From assembly GCA_963971285.1 (NCBI GenBank), contig OZ020251.1:8990001-9054000 (forward strand): 64,000 nucleotides of DNA, in the 5' to 3' direction. The notes under the pieces were generated by a model. That model had not been told where the DNA came from, ran no database searches, and was given only the letters and a program-made list of their open reading frames with translations. Shown here piece by piece: positions 22,035 to 34,725 of this stretch (position 1 is the first letter of the stretch; every line of letters begins with the position of its first letter). Both the position numbers and the translations under genes were made by a program. The stretch is from Astropecten irregularis (taxonomy: Eukaryota; Echinodermata; Asteroidea; Paxillosida; Astropectinidae).

Positions 22035-24690
22035 TTATATGTCAGAGCCCGCGGTCAAATCCTATATTTTGAACACGATCTTTGACATCTGCCTGCTCAT
22101 TTCTGGGTCAAACTCAGGAAAAACAAAATTTCACGTGTCTTTTTATTTTCAGTCTAGATCATAGATCTGAATTTTCGAGCCTGAAGTCGCCCTGCATAGC
22201 GAAATCTGTAATGTTTTACAAATCATGCAATACCGGTTGAGATTGTATGTGTATTATATATGGCAGCACGCACAGTCTATTTCCTTATTTTGAACACGAT
22301 CTTTGAACTCTGGCTGCTCATTTCTGGGGCAAACTCAGGGAAAACAAAATTTCACGTGTCTTTTTATTTTCAGTCTAGATCATAGATCTGAATTTTTGAG
22401 CCTGGAGTCGCCCTGCATAGCGAAATCTGTAATGTTTTACAAATCATGCAATACCGGTTGAGATTGTATGTGTATTATATATGGCAGCACGCACAGTCTA
22501 TTTCCTTATTTTGAACACGATCTTTGAACTCTGGCTGCTCATTTCTGGGGCAAACTCAGGGAAAACAAAATTTCACGTGTCTTTTTATTTTCAGTCTAGA
22601 TCATAGATCTGAATTTTTTAGCCTGAAGTCGCCCTGCATCGCGAAATCTGTAATGATTTATAAATCATGTTATGACGTTCTACACTGTATGTGCATTATA
22701 ATATGACAGCGCGCGGTCAAATTCTTTATTTTGAACACGATCTTTGAAATCTGGCTGCTCATTTCTTGGGCAGACTCAGGAAAAACAAAATTTCACGTGT
22801 CTTTTTATTTTCAGTCTAGATCATAGATCTGAATTTTCGAGCCCGAAGTCGCCCTGCATAGCGAAATCTGTAATGTTTTACAAATCATGCAATACCGGTT
22901 GAGATTGTATGTGTATTATATATGGCAGCACGCACAGTCTATTTCCTTATTTTGAACACGATCTTTGAACTCTGGCTGCTCATTTCTGGGGCAAACTCAG
23001 GGAAAACAAAATTTCACGTGTCTTTTTATTTTCATTCTAGATCATAGATCTGAATTTTTGAGCCTGGAGTCGCCCTGCATAGCGAAATCTGTAATGTTTT
23101 ACAAATCATGCAATACCGGTTGAGATTGTATGTGTATTATATATGGCAGCACGCACAGTCTATTTACTTATTTTGAACACGATCTTTGAACTCTGGCTGC
23201 TCATTTCTGGGGCAAACTCAGGGAAAACAAAATTTCACGTGTCTTTTTATTTTCAGTCTAGATCATAGATCTGAATTTTTGAGCCTGAAGTCGCCCTGCA
23301 TCGCGAAATCTGTAATGATTTATAAATCATGTTATGACGTTCTACACTGTATGTGCATTATAATATGACAGCGCGCGGTCAAATTCTTTATTTTGAACAC
23401 GATCTTTGAAATCTGGCTGCTCATTTCTTGGGCAGACTCAGGAAAAACAAAATTTCACGTGTCTTTTTATTTTCAGTCTAGATCATAGATCTGAATTTTC
23501 GAGCCTGAAGTCGCCCTGCATAGCGAAATCTGTAATGTTTTACAAATCATGCAATACCGGTTGAGATTGTATGTGTATTATATATGGCAGCACGCACAGT
23601 CTATTTCCTTATTTTGAACACGATCTTTGAACTCTGGCTGCTCATTTCTGGGGCAAACTCAGGGAAAACAAAATTTCACGTGTCTTTTTATTTTCATTCT
23701 AGATCATAGATCTGAATTTTTGAGCCTGGAGTCGCCCTGCATAGCGAAATCTGTAATGTTTTACAAATCATGCAATACCGGTTGAGATTGTATGTGTATT
23801 ATATATGGCAGCACGCACAGTCTATTTCCTTATTTTGAACACGATCTTTGAACTCTGGCTGCTCATTTCTGGGGCAAACTCAGGGAAAACAAAATTTCAC
23901 GTGTCTTTTTATTTTCAGTCTAGATCATAGATCTGAATTTTTGAGCCTGAAGTCGCCCTGCATCGCGAAATCTGTAATGATTTATAAATCATGTTATGAC
24001 GTTCTACACTGTATGTGCATTATAATATGACAGCGCGCGGTCAAATTCTTTATTTTGAACACGATCTTTGAAATCTGGCTGCTCATTTATTGGGCAGACT
24101 CAGGAAAAACAAAATTTCACGTGTCTTTTAATTTTCAGTCTAGATCATAGATCTGAATTTTCGAGCCTGAAGTCGCCCTGCATAGCGAAATCTGTAATGT
24201 TTTACAAATCATGCAATACCGGTTGAGATTGTATGTGTATTATATATGGCAGCACGCACAGTCTATTTCCTTATTTTGAACACGATCTTTGAACTCTGGC
24301 TGCTCATTTCTTGGGCAGACTCAGGAAAAACAAAATTTCACGTGTCTTTTTATTTTCAGTCTAGATCATAGATCTGAATTTTCGAGCCTGAAGTCGCCCT
24401 GCATCGCGAAATCTGTAATGATTTATATATCATGTTATGACGTTCTACACTGTATGTGCATTATATATGTCAGCGCGCGGTCAAATTCTTTATTTTGAAA
24501 ACGATCTTTGAAATCTGCCTGCCCATTTCTGGGGCAAACTCAGGAAAAACAAAATTACACGTGTCTTTTTATTTTCAATTCAGTGTAGGTCATAGATCTG
24601 AATTGCTGAACCTGAAGTCGCTCTGCGTAGCGAAATCTGTAATGATTTATATATCATGTTATTACGCTCAACACTGTATGAGTGTTATAT
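22035..24690 (+). repeat. Array block between inserts 5 and 6, 12 monomers
   Basis: E/C recombinant (~22,085, 'gggtcaaac' then 'tttcgagcc' and A-type tail), A' (22306), B with 'gaattttttagcc' (22527), C with 'gagcccgaag', A, B (23189), C, A, B (23851), C with 'catttattggg', F starting 'aactctgg' (24292), D. The part from 22,527 to ~23,400 recurs at 27,222 to ~28,100 (offset 4,695). Confidence 0.9.
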
Positions 24691-25266
24691 TTAGAATACT
24701 AAACTCAATGAAATATTATAAGTGATTCACTCTAAAGGGTCGATTTCACGAAGCCCGAGGATCGATCGTCCCCCCCCCCCCCCTCGTATCCTACGTAGGG
24801 CTGCAAGGCATCATTCATAGGTCATACGACTAATAGTTTTAAGTTATTGAGGTTACTGCAGTCCCACTAATTATTGGGCCGTTAGAATTATTTTTTTTCA
24901 CGATTTTTTATTTCGTCCTTCGCACTAACGTCCCACGCTAAGCAATGCAGTATAACATAAAATCATAAACCGATCACCTAAACATTGTCTGAAATCCAGC
25001 GAAAACATTCCACCCCCCCCCCCCCTAAAAAAAATCCTAACGCGCTTTAGCAATGAGCCCGTGTACAAACCATATTACGAAGGCTGGGATCTTGACCATA
25101 TGTCACTGACTATGCCAGACGACTGGCCCATGCCATGCTTATAGGCAAGCCCATAGAGTCTGCGTGGAAAAAAATGAGTTGTGACATGAAATGGTCCTGG
25201 ATTATGTTTGTCATAGTCAGTAAGATGCGGTCTAGTTCCCACCATCGTGCATACGTTTGTGTATCA
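24691..25266 (+). repeat. Insert copy 6 (576 bp)
   Basis: C tracts 14 and 13. 'gtgcatacgtttg' replaces 'gtgcataagtttg', a change shared only with copy 7. It removes a TAA and lets an ATG frame at 25135 run 60 codons out of the insert into the satellite. Because the frame is closed in the other 15 copies and crosses the boundary, it is not evidence of a gene. Confidence 0.85.
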
Positions 25267-26155
25267 TTATATGGCAGAGCCCGCGGTCAAATCCTATATT
25301 TTGAACACGATCTTTGACATCTGCCTGCTCATTTCTGGGGCAAACTCAGGAAAAACAAAATTTCACGTGTCTTTTTATTTTCAATGTAGATCATAGATCT
25401 GAATTTTCGAACCTGAAGTCGCCCTGCATAGCGAAATCTGTAATGATTTATATATCATGTTATGACGTTTTACACTGTATGTGCATTATATATGACAGCG
25501 CGCGGTCAAATTCTTTATTTAGAAAACGATCTTTGAAATCTGGCTGCTCATTTCTGGGGCAAACTCAGGGAAAACAAAATTTCACGTGTCTTTTTATTTT
25601 CAGTCTAGATCATAGATCTGAATTTTTGAGCCTGGAGTCGCCCTGCATAGCGAAATCTGTAATGTTTTACAAATCATGCAATACCGGTTGAGATTGTATG
25701 TGTATTATATATGGCAGCACGCACAGTCTATTTCCTTATTTTGAACACGATCTTTGAACTCTGGCTGCTCATTTCTTGGGCAGACTCAGGAAAAACAAAA
25801 TTTCACGTGTCTTTTTATTTTCAGTCTAGATCATAGATCTGAATTTTCGAGCCTGAAGTCGCCCTGCATCGCGAAATCTGTAATGATTTATATATCATGT
25901 TATGACGTTCTACACTGTATGTGCATTATATATGTCAGCGCGCGGTCAAATTCTTTATTTTGAAAACGATCTTTGAAATCTGCCTGCCCATTTCTGGGGC
26001 AAACTCAGGAAAAACAAAATTACACGTGTCTTTTTATTTTCAATTCAGTGTAGGTGATAGATCTGAATTGCTGAACCTGAAGTCGCTCTGCGTAGCGAAA
26101 TCTGTAATGATTTATATATCATGTTATTACGCTCAACACTGTATGAGTGTTATAT
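25267..26155 (+). repeat. Array block between inserts 6 and 7, 4 monomers
   Basis: E, A', F, D only. This ties with the block after insert 12 as the shortest inter-insert spacing. E contains 'gacgttttacac' (25464), shared only with the next copy (26932). Confidence 0.9.
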
Positions 26156-26731
26156 TTAGAATACTAAACTCAATGAAATATTATAAGTGATTCACTCTAA
26201 AGGGTCGATTTCACGAAGCCCGAGGATCGATCGTCCCCCCCCCCCCCCTCGTATCCTACGTAGGGCTGCAAGGCATCATTCATAGGTCATACGACTAATA
26301 GTTTTAAGTTATTGAGGTTACTGCAGTCCCACTAATTATTGGGCCGTTAGAATTATTTTTTTTCACGATTTTTTATTTCGTCCTTCGCACTAACGTCCCA
26401 CGCTAAGCAATGCAGTATAACATAAAATCATAAACCGATCACCTAAACATTGTCTGAAATCCAGCGAAAACATTCCACCCCCCCCCCCCCTAAAAAAAAT
26501 CCTAACGCGCTTTAGCAATGAGCCCGTGTACAAACCATATTACGAAGGCTGGGATCTTGACCATATGTCACTGACTATGCCAGACGACTGGCCCATGCCA
26601 TGCTTATAGGCAAGCCCATAGAGTCTGCGTGGAAAAAAATGAGTTGTGACATGAAATGGTCCTGGATTATGTTTGTCATAGTCAGTAAGATGCGGTCTAG
26701 TTCCCACCATCGTGCATACGTTTGTGTATCA
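26156..26731 (+). repeat. Insert copy 7 (576 bp)
   Basis: C tracts 14 and 13 with 'gtgcatacgtttg', as in copy 6. The D before it has 'taggtgatag' where the others have 'taggtcatag'. Confidence 0.85.
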
Positions 26732-29387
26732 TTATATGGCAGAGCCCGCGGTCAAATCCTATATTTTGAACACGATCTTTGACATCTGCCTGCTCATTTC
26801 TGGGGCAAACTCAGGAAAAACAAAATTTCACGTGTCTTTTTATTTTCAATGTAGATCATAGATCTGAATTTTCGAACCTGAAGTCGCCCTGCATAGCGAA
26901 ATCTGTAATGATTTATATATCATGTTATGACGTTTTACACTGTATGTGCATTATATATGACAGCGCGCGGTCAAATTCTTTATTTAGAAAACGATCTTTG
27001 AAATCTGGCTGCTCATTTCTGGGGCAAACTCAGGGAAAACAAAATTTCACGTGTCTTTTTATTTTCAGTCTAGATCATAGATCTGAATTTTTGAGCCTGG
27101 AGTCGCCCTGCATAGCGAAATCTGTAATGTTTTACAAATCATGCAATACCGGTTGAGATTGTATGTGTATTATATATGGCAGCACGCACAGTCTATTTCC
27201 TTATTTTGAACACGATCTTTGAACTCTGGCTGCTCATTTCTGGGGCAAACTCAGGGAAAACAAAATTTCACGTGTCTTTTTATTTTCAGTCTAGATCATA
27301 GATCTGAATTTTTTAGCCTGAAGTCGCCCTGCATCGCGAAATCTGTAATGATTTATAAATCATGTTATGACGTTCTACACTGTATGTGCATTATAATATG
27401 ACAGCGCGCGGTCAAATTCTTTATTTTGAACACGATCTTTGAAATCTGGCTGCTCATTTCTTGGGCAGACTCAGGAAAAACAAAATTTCACGTGTCTTTT
27501 TATTTTCAGTCTAGATCATAGATCTGAATTTTCGAGCCCGAAGTCGCCCTGCATAGCGAAATCTGTAATGTTTTACAAATCATGCAATACCGGTTGAGAT
27601 TGTATGTGTATTATATATGGCAGCACGCACAGTCTATTTCCTTATTTTGAACACGATCTTTGAACTCTGGCTGCTCATTTCTGGGGCAAACTCAGGGAAA
27701 ACAAAATTTCACGTGTCTTTTTATTTTCATTCTAGATCATAGATCTGAATTTTTGAGCCTGGAGTCGCCCTGCATAGCGAAAACTGTAATGTTTTACAAA
27801 TCATGCAATACCGGTTGAGATTGTATGTGTATTATATATGGCAGCACGCACAGTCTATTTCCTTATTTTGAACACGATCTTTGAACTCTGGCTGCTCATT
27901 TCTGGGGCAAACTCAGGGAAAACAAAATTTCACGTGTCTTTTTATTTTCAGTCTAGATCATAGATCTGAATTTTTGAGCCTGAAGTCGCCCTGCATCGCG
28001 AAATCTGTAATGATTTATAAATCATGTTATGACGTTCTACACTGTATGTGCATTATAATATGACAGCGCGCGGTCAAATTCTTTATTTTGAACACGATCT
28101 TTGAAATCTGGCTGCTCATTTCTTGGGCAGACTCAGGAAAACAAAATTTCACGTGTCTTTTTATTTTCAGTCTAGATCATAGATCTGAATTTTCGAGCCC
28201 GAAGTCGCCCTGCATAGCGAAATCTGTAATGTTTTACAAATCATGCAATACCGGTTGAGATTGTATGTGTATTATATATGGCAGCACGCACAGTCTATTT
28301 CCTTATTTTGAACACGATCTTTGAACTCTGGCTGCTCATTTCTGGGGCAAACTCAGGGAAAACAAAATTTCACGTGTCTTTTTATTTTCATTCTAGATCA
28401 TAGATCTGAATTTTTGAGCCTGGAGTCGCCCTGCATAGCGAAATCTGTAATGTTTTACAAATCATGCAATACCGGTTGAGATTGTATGTGTATTATATAT
28501 GGCAGCACGCACAGTCTATTTACTTATTTTGAACACGATCTTTGAACTCTGGCTGCTCATTTCTGGGGCAAACTCAGGAAAAACAAAATTTCACGTGTCT
28601 TTTTATTTTCAGTCTAGATCATAGATCTGAATTTTCGAGCCCGAAGTCGCCCTGCATAGCGAAATCTGTAATGTTTTACAAATCATGCAATACCGGTTGA
28701 GATTGTATGTGTATTATATATGGCAGCACGCACAGTCTATTTCCTTATTTTGAACACGATCTTTGAACTCTGGCTGCTCATTTCTGGGGCAAACTCAGGG
28801 AAAACAAAATTTCACGTGTCTTTTTATTTTCATTCTAGATCATAGATCTGAATTTTTGAGCCTGGAGTCGCCCTGCATAGCGAAATCTGTAATGTTTTAC
28901 AAATCATGCAATACCGGTTGAGATTGTATGTGTATTATATATGGCAGCACGCACAGTCTATTTCCTTATTTTGAACACGATCTTTGAACTCTGGCTGCTC
29001 ATTTCTGGGGCAAACTCAGGGAAAACAAAATTTCACGTGTCTTTTTATTTTCATTCTAGATCATAGATCTGAATTTTTGAGCCTGGAGTCGCCCTGCATA
29101 GCGAAAACTGTAATGTTTTACAAATCATGCAATACCGGTTGAGATTGTATGTGTATTATATATGGCAGCACGCACAGTCTATTTACTTATTTTGAAAACG
29201 ATCTTTGAAATCTGCCTGCCCATTTCTGGGGCAAACTCAGGAAAAACAAAATTACACGTGTCTTTTTATTTTCAATTCAGTGTAGGTCATAGATCGGAAT
29301 TGCTGAACCTGAAGTCGCTCTGCGTAGCGAAATCTGTAATGATTTATATATCATGTTATTACGCTCAACACTGTATGAGTGTTATAT
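26732..29387 (+). repeat. Array block between inserts 7 and 8, 12 monomers
   Basis: E, A', B 'gaattttttagcc' (27222), C 'gagcccgaag', A, B (27884), C with one A deleted in 'aggaaaacaaaa' (28140 region), A, a B/C recombinant (28546: B start, then 'tttcgagcccgaag' and A-type tail), A, A with 'gcgaaaactg', D. The final A-type tail leads directly into D with 'tttacttattttgaaaacg', an unusual junction shared with 33,95x. Confidence 0.9.
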
Positions 29388-29956
29388 TTAGAATACTAAA
29401 CTCAATGAAATATTATAAGTGATTCACTCTAAAGGGTCGATTTCACGAAGCCCGAGGATCGATCGTCCCCCCCCCCCTCGTATCCTACGTAGGGCTGCAA
29501 GGCATCATTCATAGGTCATACGACTAATAGTTTTAAGTTATTGAGGTTACTGCAGTCCCACTAATTATTGGGCCGTTATAATTATTTTTTTTCACGATTT
29601 TTTATTTCGTCCTTCGCACTAACGTCCCACGCTAAGCAATGCAGTATAACATAAAATCATAAACCGATCACCTAAACATTGTCTGAAATCCAGCGAAAAC
29701 ATTCCACCCCCCCCCTAAAAAAAATCCTAACGCGCTTTAGCAATGAGCCCGTGTACAAACCATATTACGAAGGCTGGGATCTTGACAATATGTCACTGAC
29801 TATGCCAGACGACTGGCCCATGCCATGCTTATAGGCAAGCCCATAGAGTCTGCGTGGAAAAAAATGAGTTGTGACATGAAATGGTCCTGGATTATGTTTG
29901 TCATAGTCAGTAAGATGCGGTCTAGTTCCCACCATCGTGCATAAGTTTGTGTATCA
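29388..29956 (+). repeat. Insert copy 8 (569 bp)
   Basis: C tracts 11 and 9. Carries 'ccgttataatt' (shared only with copy 9) and 'gacaatatgtc' (shared with copies 9-11). The preceding D has 'gatcggaatt', which destroys the BglII site (shared with copies 9 and 10). Confidence 0.85.
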
Positions 29957-32900
29957 TTATATGGCAGAGCCCGCGGTCAAATCCTATATTTTGAACACGA
30001 TCTTTGACATCTGCCTGCTCATTTCTGGGGCAAACTCAGGAAAAACAAAATTTCACGTGTCTTTTTATTTTCAATGTAGATCATAGATCTGAATTTTTGA
30101 GCCTGGAGTCGCCCTGCATAGCGAAATCTGTAATGTTTTACAAATCATGCAATACCGGTTGAGATTGTATGTGTATTATATATGGCAGCACGCACAGTCT
30201 ATTTCCTTATTTTGAACACGATCTTTGAACTCTGGCTGCTCATTTCTGGGGCAAACTCAGGGAAAACAAAATTTCACGTGTCTTTTTATTTTCAGTCTAG
30301 ATCATAGATCTGAATTTTTGAGCCTGAAGTCGCCCTGCATCGCGAAATCTGTAATGATTTATAAATCATGTTATGACGTTCTACACTGTATGTGCATTAT
30401 AATATGACAGCGCGCGGTCAAATTCTTTATTTTGAACACGATCTTTGAAATCTGGCTGCTCATTTCTTGGGCAGACTCAGGAAAAACAAAATTTCACGTG
30501 TCTTTTTATTTTCAGTCTAGATCATAGATCTGAATTTTCGAGCCTGAAGTCGCCCTGCATAGCGAAATCTGTAATGTTTTACAAATCATGCAATACCGGT
30601 TGAGATTGTATGTGTATTATATATGGCAGCACGCACAGTCTATTTCCTTATTTTGAACACGATCTTTGAACTCTGGCTGCTCATTTCTGGGGCAAACTCA
30701 GGGAAAACAAAATTTCACGTGTCTTTTTATTTTCATTCTAGATCATAGATCTGAATTTTTGAGCCTGGAGTCGCCCTGCATAGCGAAATCTGTAATGTTT
30801 TACAAATCATGCAATACCGGTTGAGATTGTATGTGTATTATATATGGCAGCACGCACAGTCTATTTCCTTATTTTGAACACGATCTTTGAACTCTGGCTG
30901 CTCATTTCTGGGGCAAACTCAGGGAAAACAAAATTTCACGTGTCTTTTTATTTTCAGTCTAGATCATAGATCTGAATTTTTGAGCCTGAAGTCGCCCTGC
31001 ATCGCGAAATCTGTAATGATTTATAAATCATGTTATGACGTTCTACACTGTATGTGCATTATAATATGACAGCGCGCGGTCAAATTCTTTATTTTGAACA
31101 CGATCTTTGAAATCTGGCTGCTCATTTCTTGGGCAGACTCAGGAAAACAAAATTTCACGTGTCTTTTTATTTTCAGTCTAGATCATAGATCTGAATTTTC
31201 GAGCCCGAAGTCGCCCTGCATAGCGAAATCTGTAATGTTTTACAAATCATGCAATACCGGTTGAGATTGTATGTGTATTATATATGGCAGCACGCACAGT
31301 CTATTGCCTTATTTTGAACACGATCTTTGAACTCTGGCTGCTCATTTCTGGGGCAAACTCAGGGAAAACAAAATTTCACGTGTCTTTTTATTTTCATTCT
31401 AGATCATAGATCTGAATTTTTGAGCCTGGAGTCGCCCTGCATAGCGAAATCTGTAATGTTTTACAAATCATGCAATACCGGTTGAGATTGTATGTGTATT
31501 ATATATGGCAGCACGCACAGTCTATTTACTTATTTTGAACACGATCTTTGAACTCTGGCTGCTCATTTCTGGGGCAAACTCAGGGAAAACAAAATTTCAC
31601 GTGTCTTTTTATTTTCAGTCTAGATCATAGATCTGAATTTTTGAGCCTGAAGTCGCCCTGCATCGCGAAATCTGTAATGATTTATAAATCATGTTATGAC
31701 GTTCTACACTGTATGTGCATTATAATATGACAGCGCGCGGTCAAATTCTTTATTTTGAACACGATCTTTGAAATCTGGCTGCTCATTTCTTGGGCAGACT
31801 CAGGAAAAACAAAATTTCACGTGTCTTTTTATTTTCAGTCTAGATCATAGATCTGAATTTTCGAGCCTGAAGTCGCCCTGCATAGCGAAATCTGTAATGT
31901 TTTACAAATCATGCAATACCGGTTGAGATTGTATGTGTATTATATATGGCAGCACGCACAGTCTATTTCCTTATTTTGAACACGATCTTTGAACTCTGGC
32001 TGCTCATTTCTGGGGCAAACTCAGGGAAAACAAAATTTCACGTGTCTTTTTATTTTCATTCTAGATCATAGATCTGAATTTTTGAGCCTGGAGTCGCCCT
32101 GCATAGCGAAATCTGTAATGTTTTACAAATCATGCAATACCGGTTGAGATTGTATGTGTATTATATATGGCAGCACGCACAGTCTATTTCCTTATTTTGA
32201 ACACGATCTTTGAACTCTGGCTGCTCATTTCTGGGGCAAACTCAGGGAAAACAAAATTTCACGTGTCTTTTTATTTTCAGTCTAGATCATAGATCTGAAT
32301 TTTTGAGCCTGAAGTCGCCCTGCATCGCGAAATCTGTAATGATTTATAAATCATGTTATGACGTTCTACACTGTATGTGCATTATAATATGACAGCGCGC
32401 GGTCAAATTCTTTATTTTGAACACGATCTTTGAAATCTGGCTGCTCATTTCTTGGGCAGACTCAGGAAAACAAAATTTCACGTGTCTTTTTATTTTCAGT
32501 CTAGATCATAGATCTGAATTTTCGAGCCCGAAGTCGCCCTGCATAGCGAAATCTGTAATGTTTTACAAATCATGCAATACCGGTTGAGATTGTATGTGTA
32601 TTATATATGGCAGCACGCACAGTCTATTTCCTTATTTTGAACACGATCTTTGAACTCTGGCTGCTCATTTCTGGGGCAAACTCAGGGAAAACAAAATTTC
32701 ACGTGTCTTTTTATTTTCATTCTAGATCATAGATCTGAATTTTTGAGCCTGGAGTCGCCCTGCATAGCGAAATCTGTAATGTTTTACAAATCATGCAATA
32801 CCGGTTGAGATTGTATGTGTATTATATATGGCAGCACGCACAGTCTATTTACTTATTTTGAACACGATCTTTGAACTCTGGCTGCTCATTTCTGGGGCAA

Positions 32901-34156
32901 ACTCAGGGAAAACAAAATTTCACGTGTCTTTTTATTTTCAGTCTAGATCATAGATCTGAATTTTTGAGCCTGGAGTCGCCCTGCATAGCGAAATCTGTAA
33001 TGTTTTACAAATCATGCAATACCGGTTGAGATTGTATGTGTATTATATATGGCAGCACGCACAGTCTATTTCCTTATTTTGAACACGATCTTTGAACTCT
33101 GGCTGCTCATTTCTGGGGCAAACTCAGGGAAAACAAAATTTCACGTGTCTTTTTATTTTCAGTCTAGATCATAGATCTGAATTTTCGAGCCTGAAGTCGC
33201 CCTGCATCGCGAAATCTGTAATGATTTATATATCATGTTATGACGTTCTACACTGTATGTGCATTATATATGACAGCGCGCGGTCAAATTCTTTATTTTG
33301 AACACGATCTTTGAAATCTGGCTGCTCATTTCTTGGGCAGACTCAGGAAAAACAAAATTTCACGTGTCTTTTTATTTTCAGTCTAGATCATAGATCTGAA
33401 TTTTCGAGCCCGAAGTCGCCCTGCATAGCGAAATCTGTAATGTTTTACAAATCATGCAATACCGGTTGAGATTGTATGTGTATTATATATGGCAGCACGC
33501 ACAGTCTATTTCCTTATTTTGAACACGATCTTTGAACTCTGGCTGCTCATTTCTGGGGCAAACTCAGGGAAAACAAAATTTCACGTGTCTTTTTATTTTC
33601 ATTCTAGATCATAGATCTGAATTTTTGAGCCTGGAGTCGCCCTGCATAGCGAAATCTGTAATGTTTTACAAATCATGCAATACCGGTTGAGATTGTATGT
33701 GTATTATATATGGCAGCACGCACAGTCTATTTCCTTATTTTGAACACGATCTTTGAACTCTGGCTGCTCATTTCTGGGGCAAACTCAGGGAAAACAAAAT
33801 TTCACGTGTCTTTTTATTTTCATTCTAGATCATAGATCTGAATTTTTGAGCCTGGAGTCGCCCTGCATAGCGAAAACTGTAATGTTTTACAAATCATGCA
33901 ATACCGGTTGAGATTGTATGTGTATTATATATGGCAGCACGCACAGTCTATTTACTTATTTTGAAAACGATCTTTGAAATCTGCCTGCCCATTTCTGGGG
34001 CAAACTCAGGAAAAACAAAATTACACGTGTCTTTTTATTTTCAATTCAGTGTAGGTCATAGATCGGAATTGCTGAACCTGAAGTCGCTCTGCGTAGCGAA
34101 ATCTGTAATGATTTATATATCATGTTATTACGCTCAACACTGTATGAGTGTTATAT
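29957..34156 (+). repeat. Array block between inserts 8 and 9, 19 monomers
   Basis: E/A recombinant (30,008; 'caatgtagatc' then 'tttttgagcctggag'), then B-C-A, B-C-A, B-C-A, B-C-A, A' , B with 'atatatcatg' (33095), C, A, A 'gcgaaaactg', D. C monomers with a one-base A deletion lie near 31,141 and 32,461. 'gagcccgaag' marks several C copies (31,203; 32,525; 33,408). 'ctattgcc' at 31,30x is single-copy. Confidence 0.9.
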
Positions 34157-34725
34157 TTAGAATACTAAACTCAATGAAATATTATAAGTGATTCACTCTA
34201 AAGGGTCGATTTCACGAAGCCCGAGGATCGATCGTCCCCCCCCCCTCGTATCCTACGTAGGGCTGCAAGGCATCATTCATAGGTCATACGACTAATAGTT
34301 TTAAGTTATTGAGGTTACTGCAGTCCCACTAATTATTGGGCCGTTATAATTATTTTTTTTCACGATTTTTTATTTCGTCCTTCGCACTAACGTCCCACGC
34401 TAAGCAATGCAGTATAACATAAAATCATAAACCGATCACCTAAACATTGTCTGAAATCCAGCGAAAACATTCCACCCCCCCCCCTAAAAAAAATCCTAAC
34501 GCGCTTTAGCAATGAGCCCGTGTACAAACCATATTACGAAGGCTGGGATCTTGACAATATGTCACTGACTATGCCAGACGACTGGCCCATGCCATGCTTA
34601 TAGGCAAGCCCATAGAGTCTGCGTGGAAAAAAATGAGTTGTGACATGAAATGGTCCTGGATTATGTTTGTCATAGTCAGTAAGATGCGGTCTAGTTCCCA
34701 CCATCGTGCATAAGTTTGTGTATCA
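34157..34725 (+). repeat. Insert copy 9 (569 bp)
   Basis: C tracts 10 and 10. Shares 'ccgttataatt', 'gacaatatgtc' and the 'gatcggaatt' D flank with copy 8. Confidence 0.85.

Larger units (their letters stand above)
24292..27221 (+). repeat. 1,465-bp tandem duplication (two copies)
   Basis: Copies are about 24,292-25,756 and 25,757-27,221, each F, D, insert, E, A'. Landmarks at 24289/25754, 25135/26600 and 25314/26779 are all offset by exactly 1,465, and the C tracts have identical lengths in both. The differences I noticed are 'taggtgatag' in the second D and nothing in the insert. This appears to be the youngest duplication in the window. Confidence 0.92.

Noticed and set aside
25135..25317. 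ATG-started 60-codon frame in insert copies 6 and 7
   Set aside because: Open only because a TAA changed to TAC in this duplicated pair. It runs across the insert boundary into satellite and is closed in the other 15 copies.
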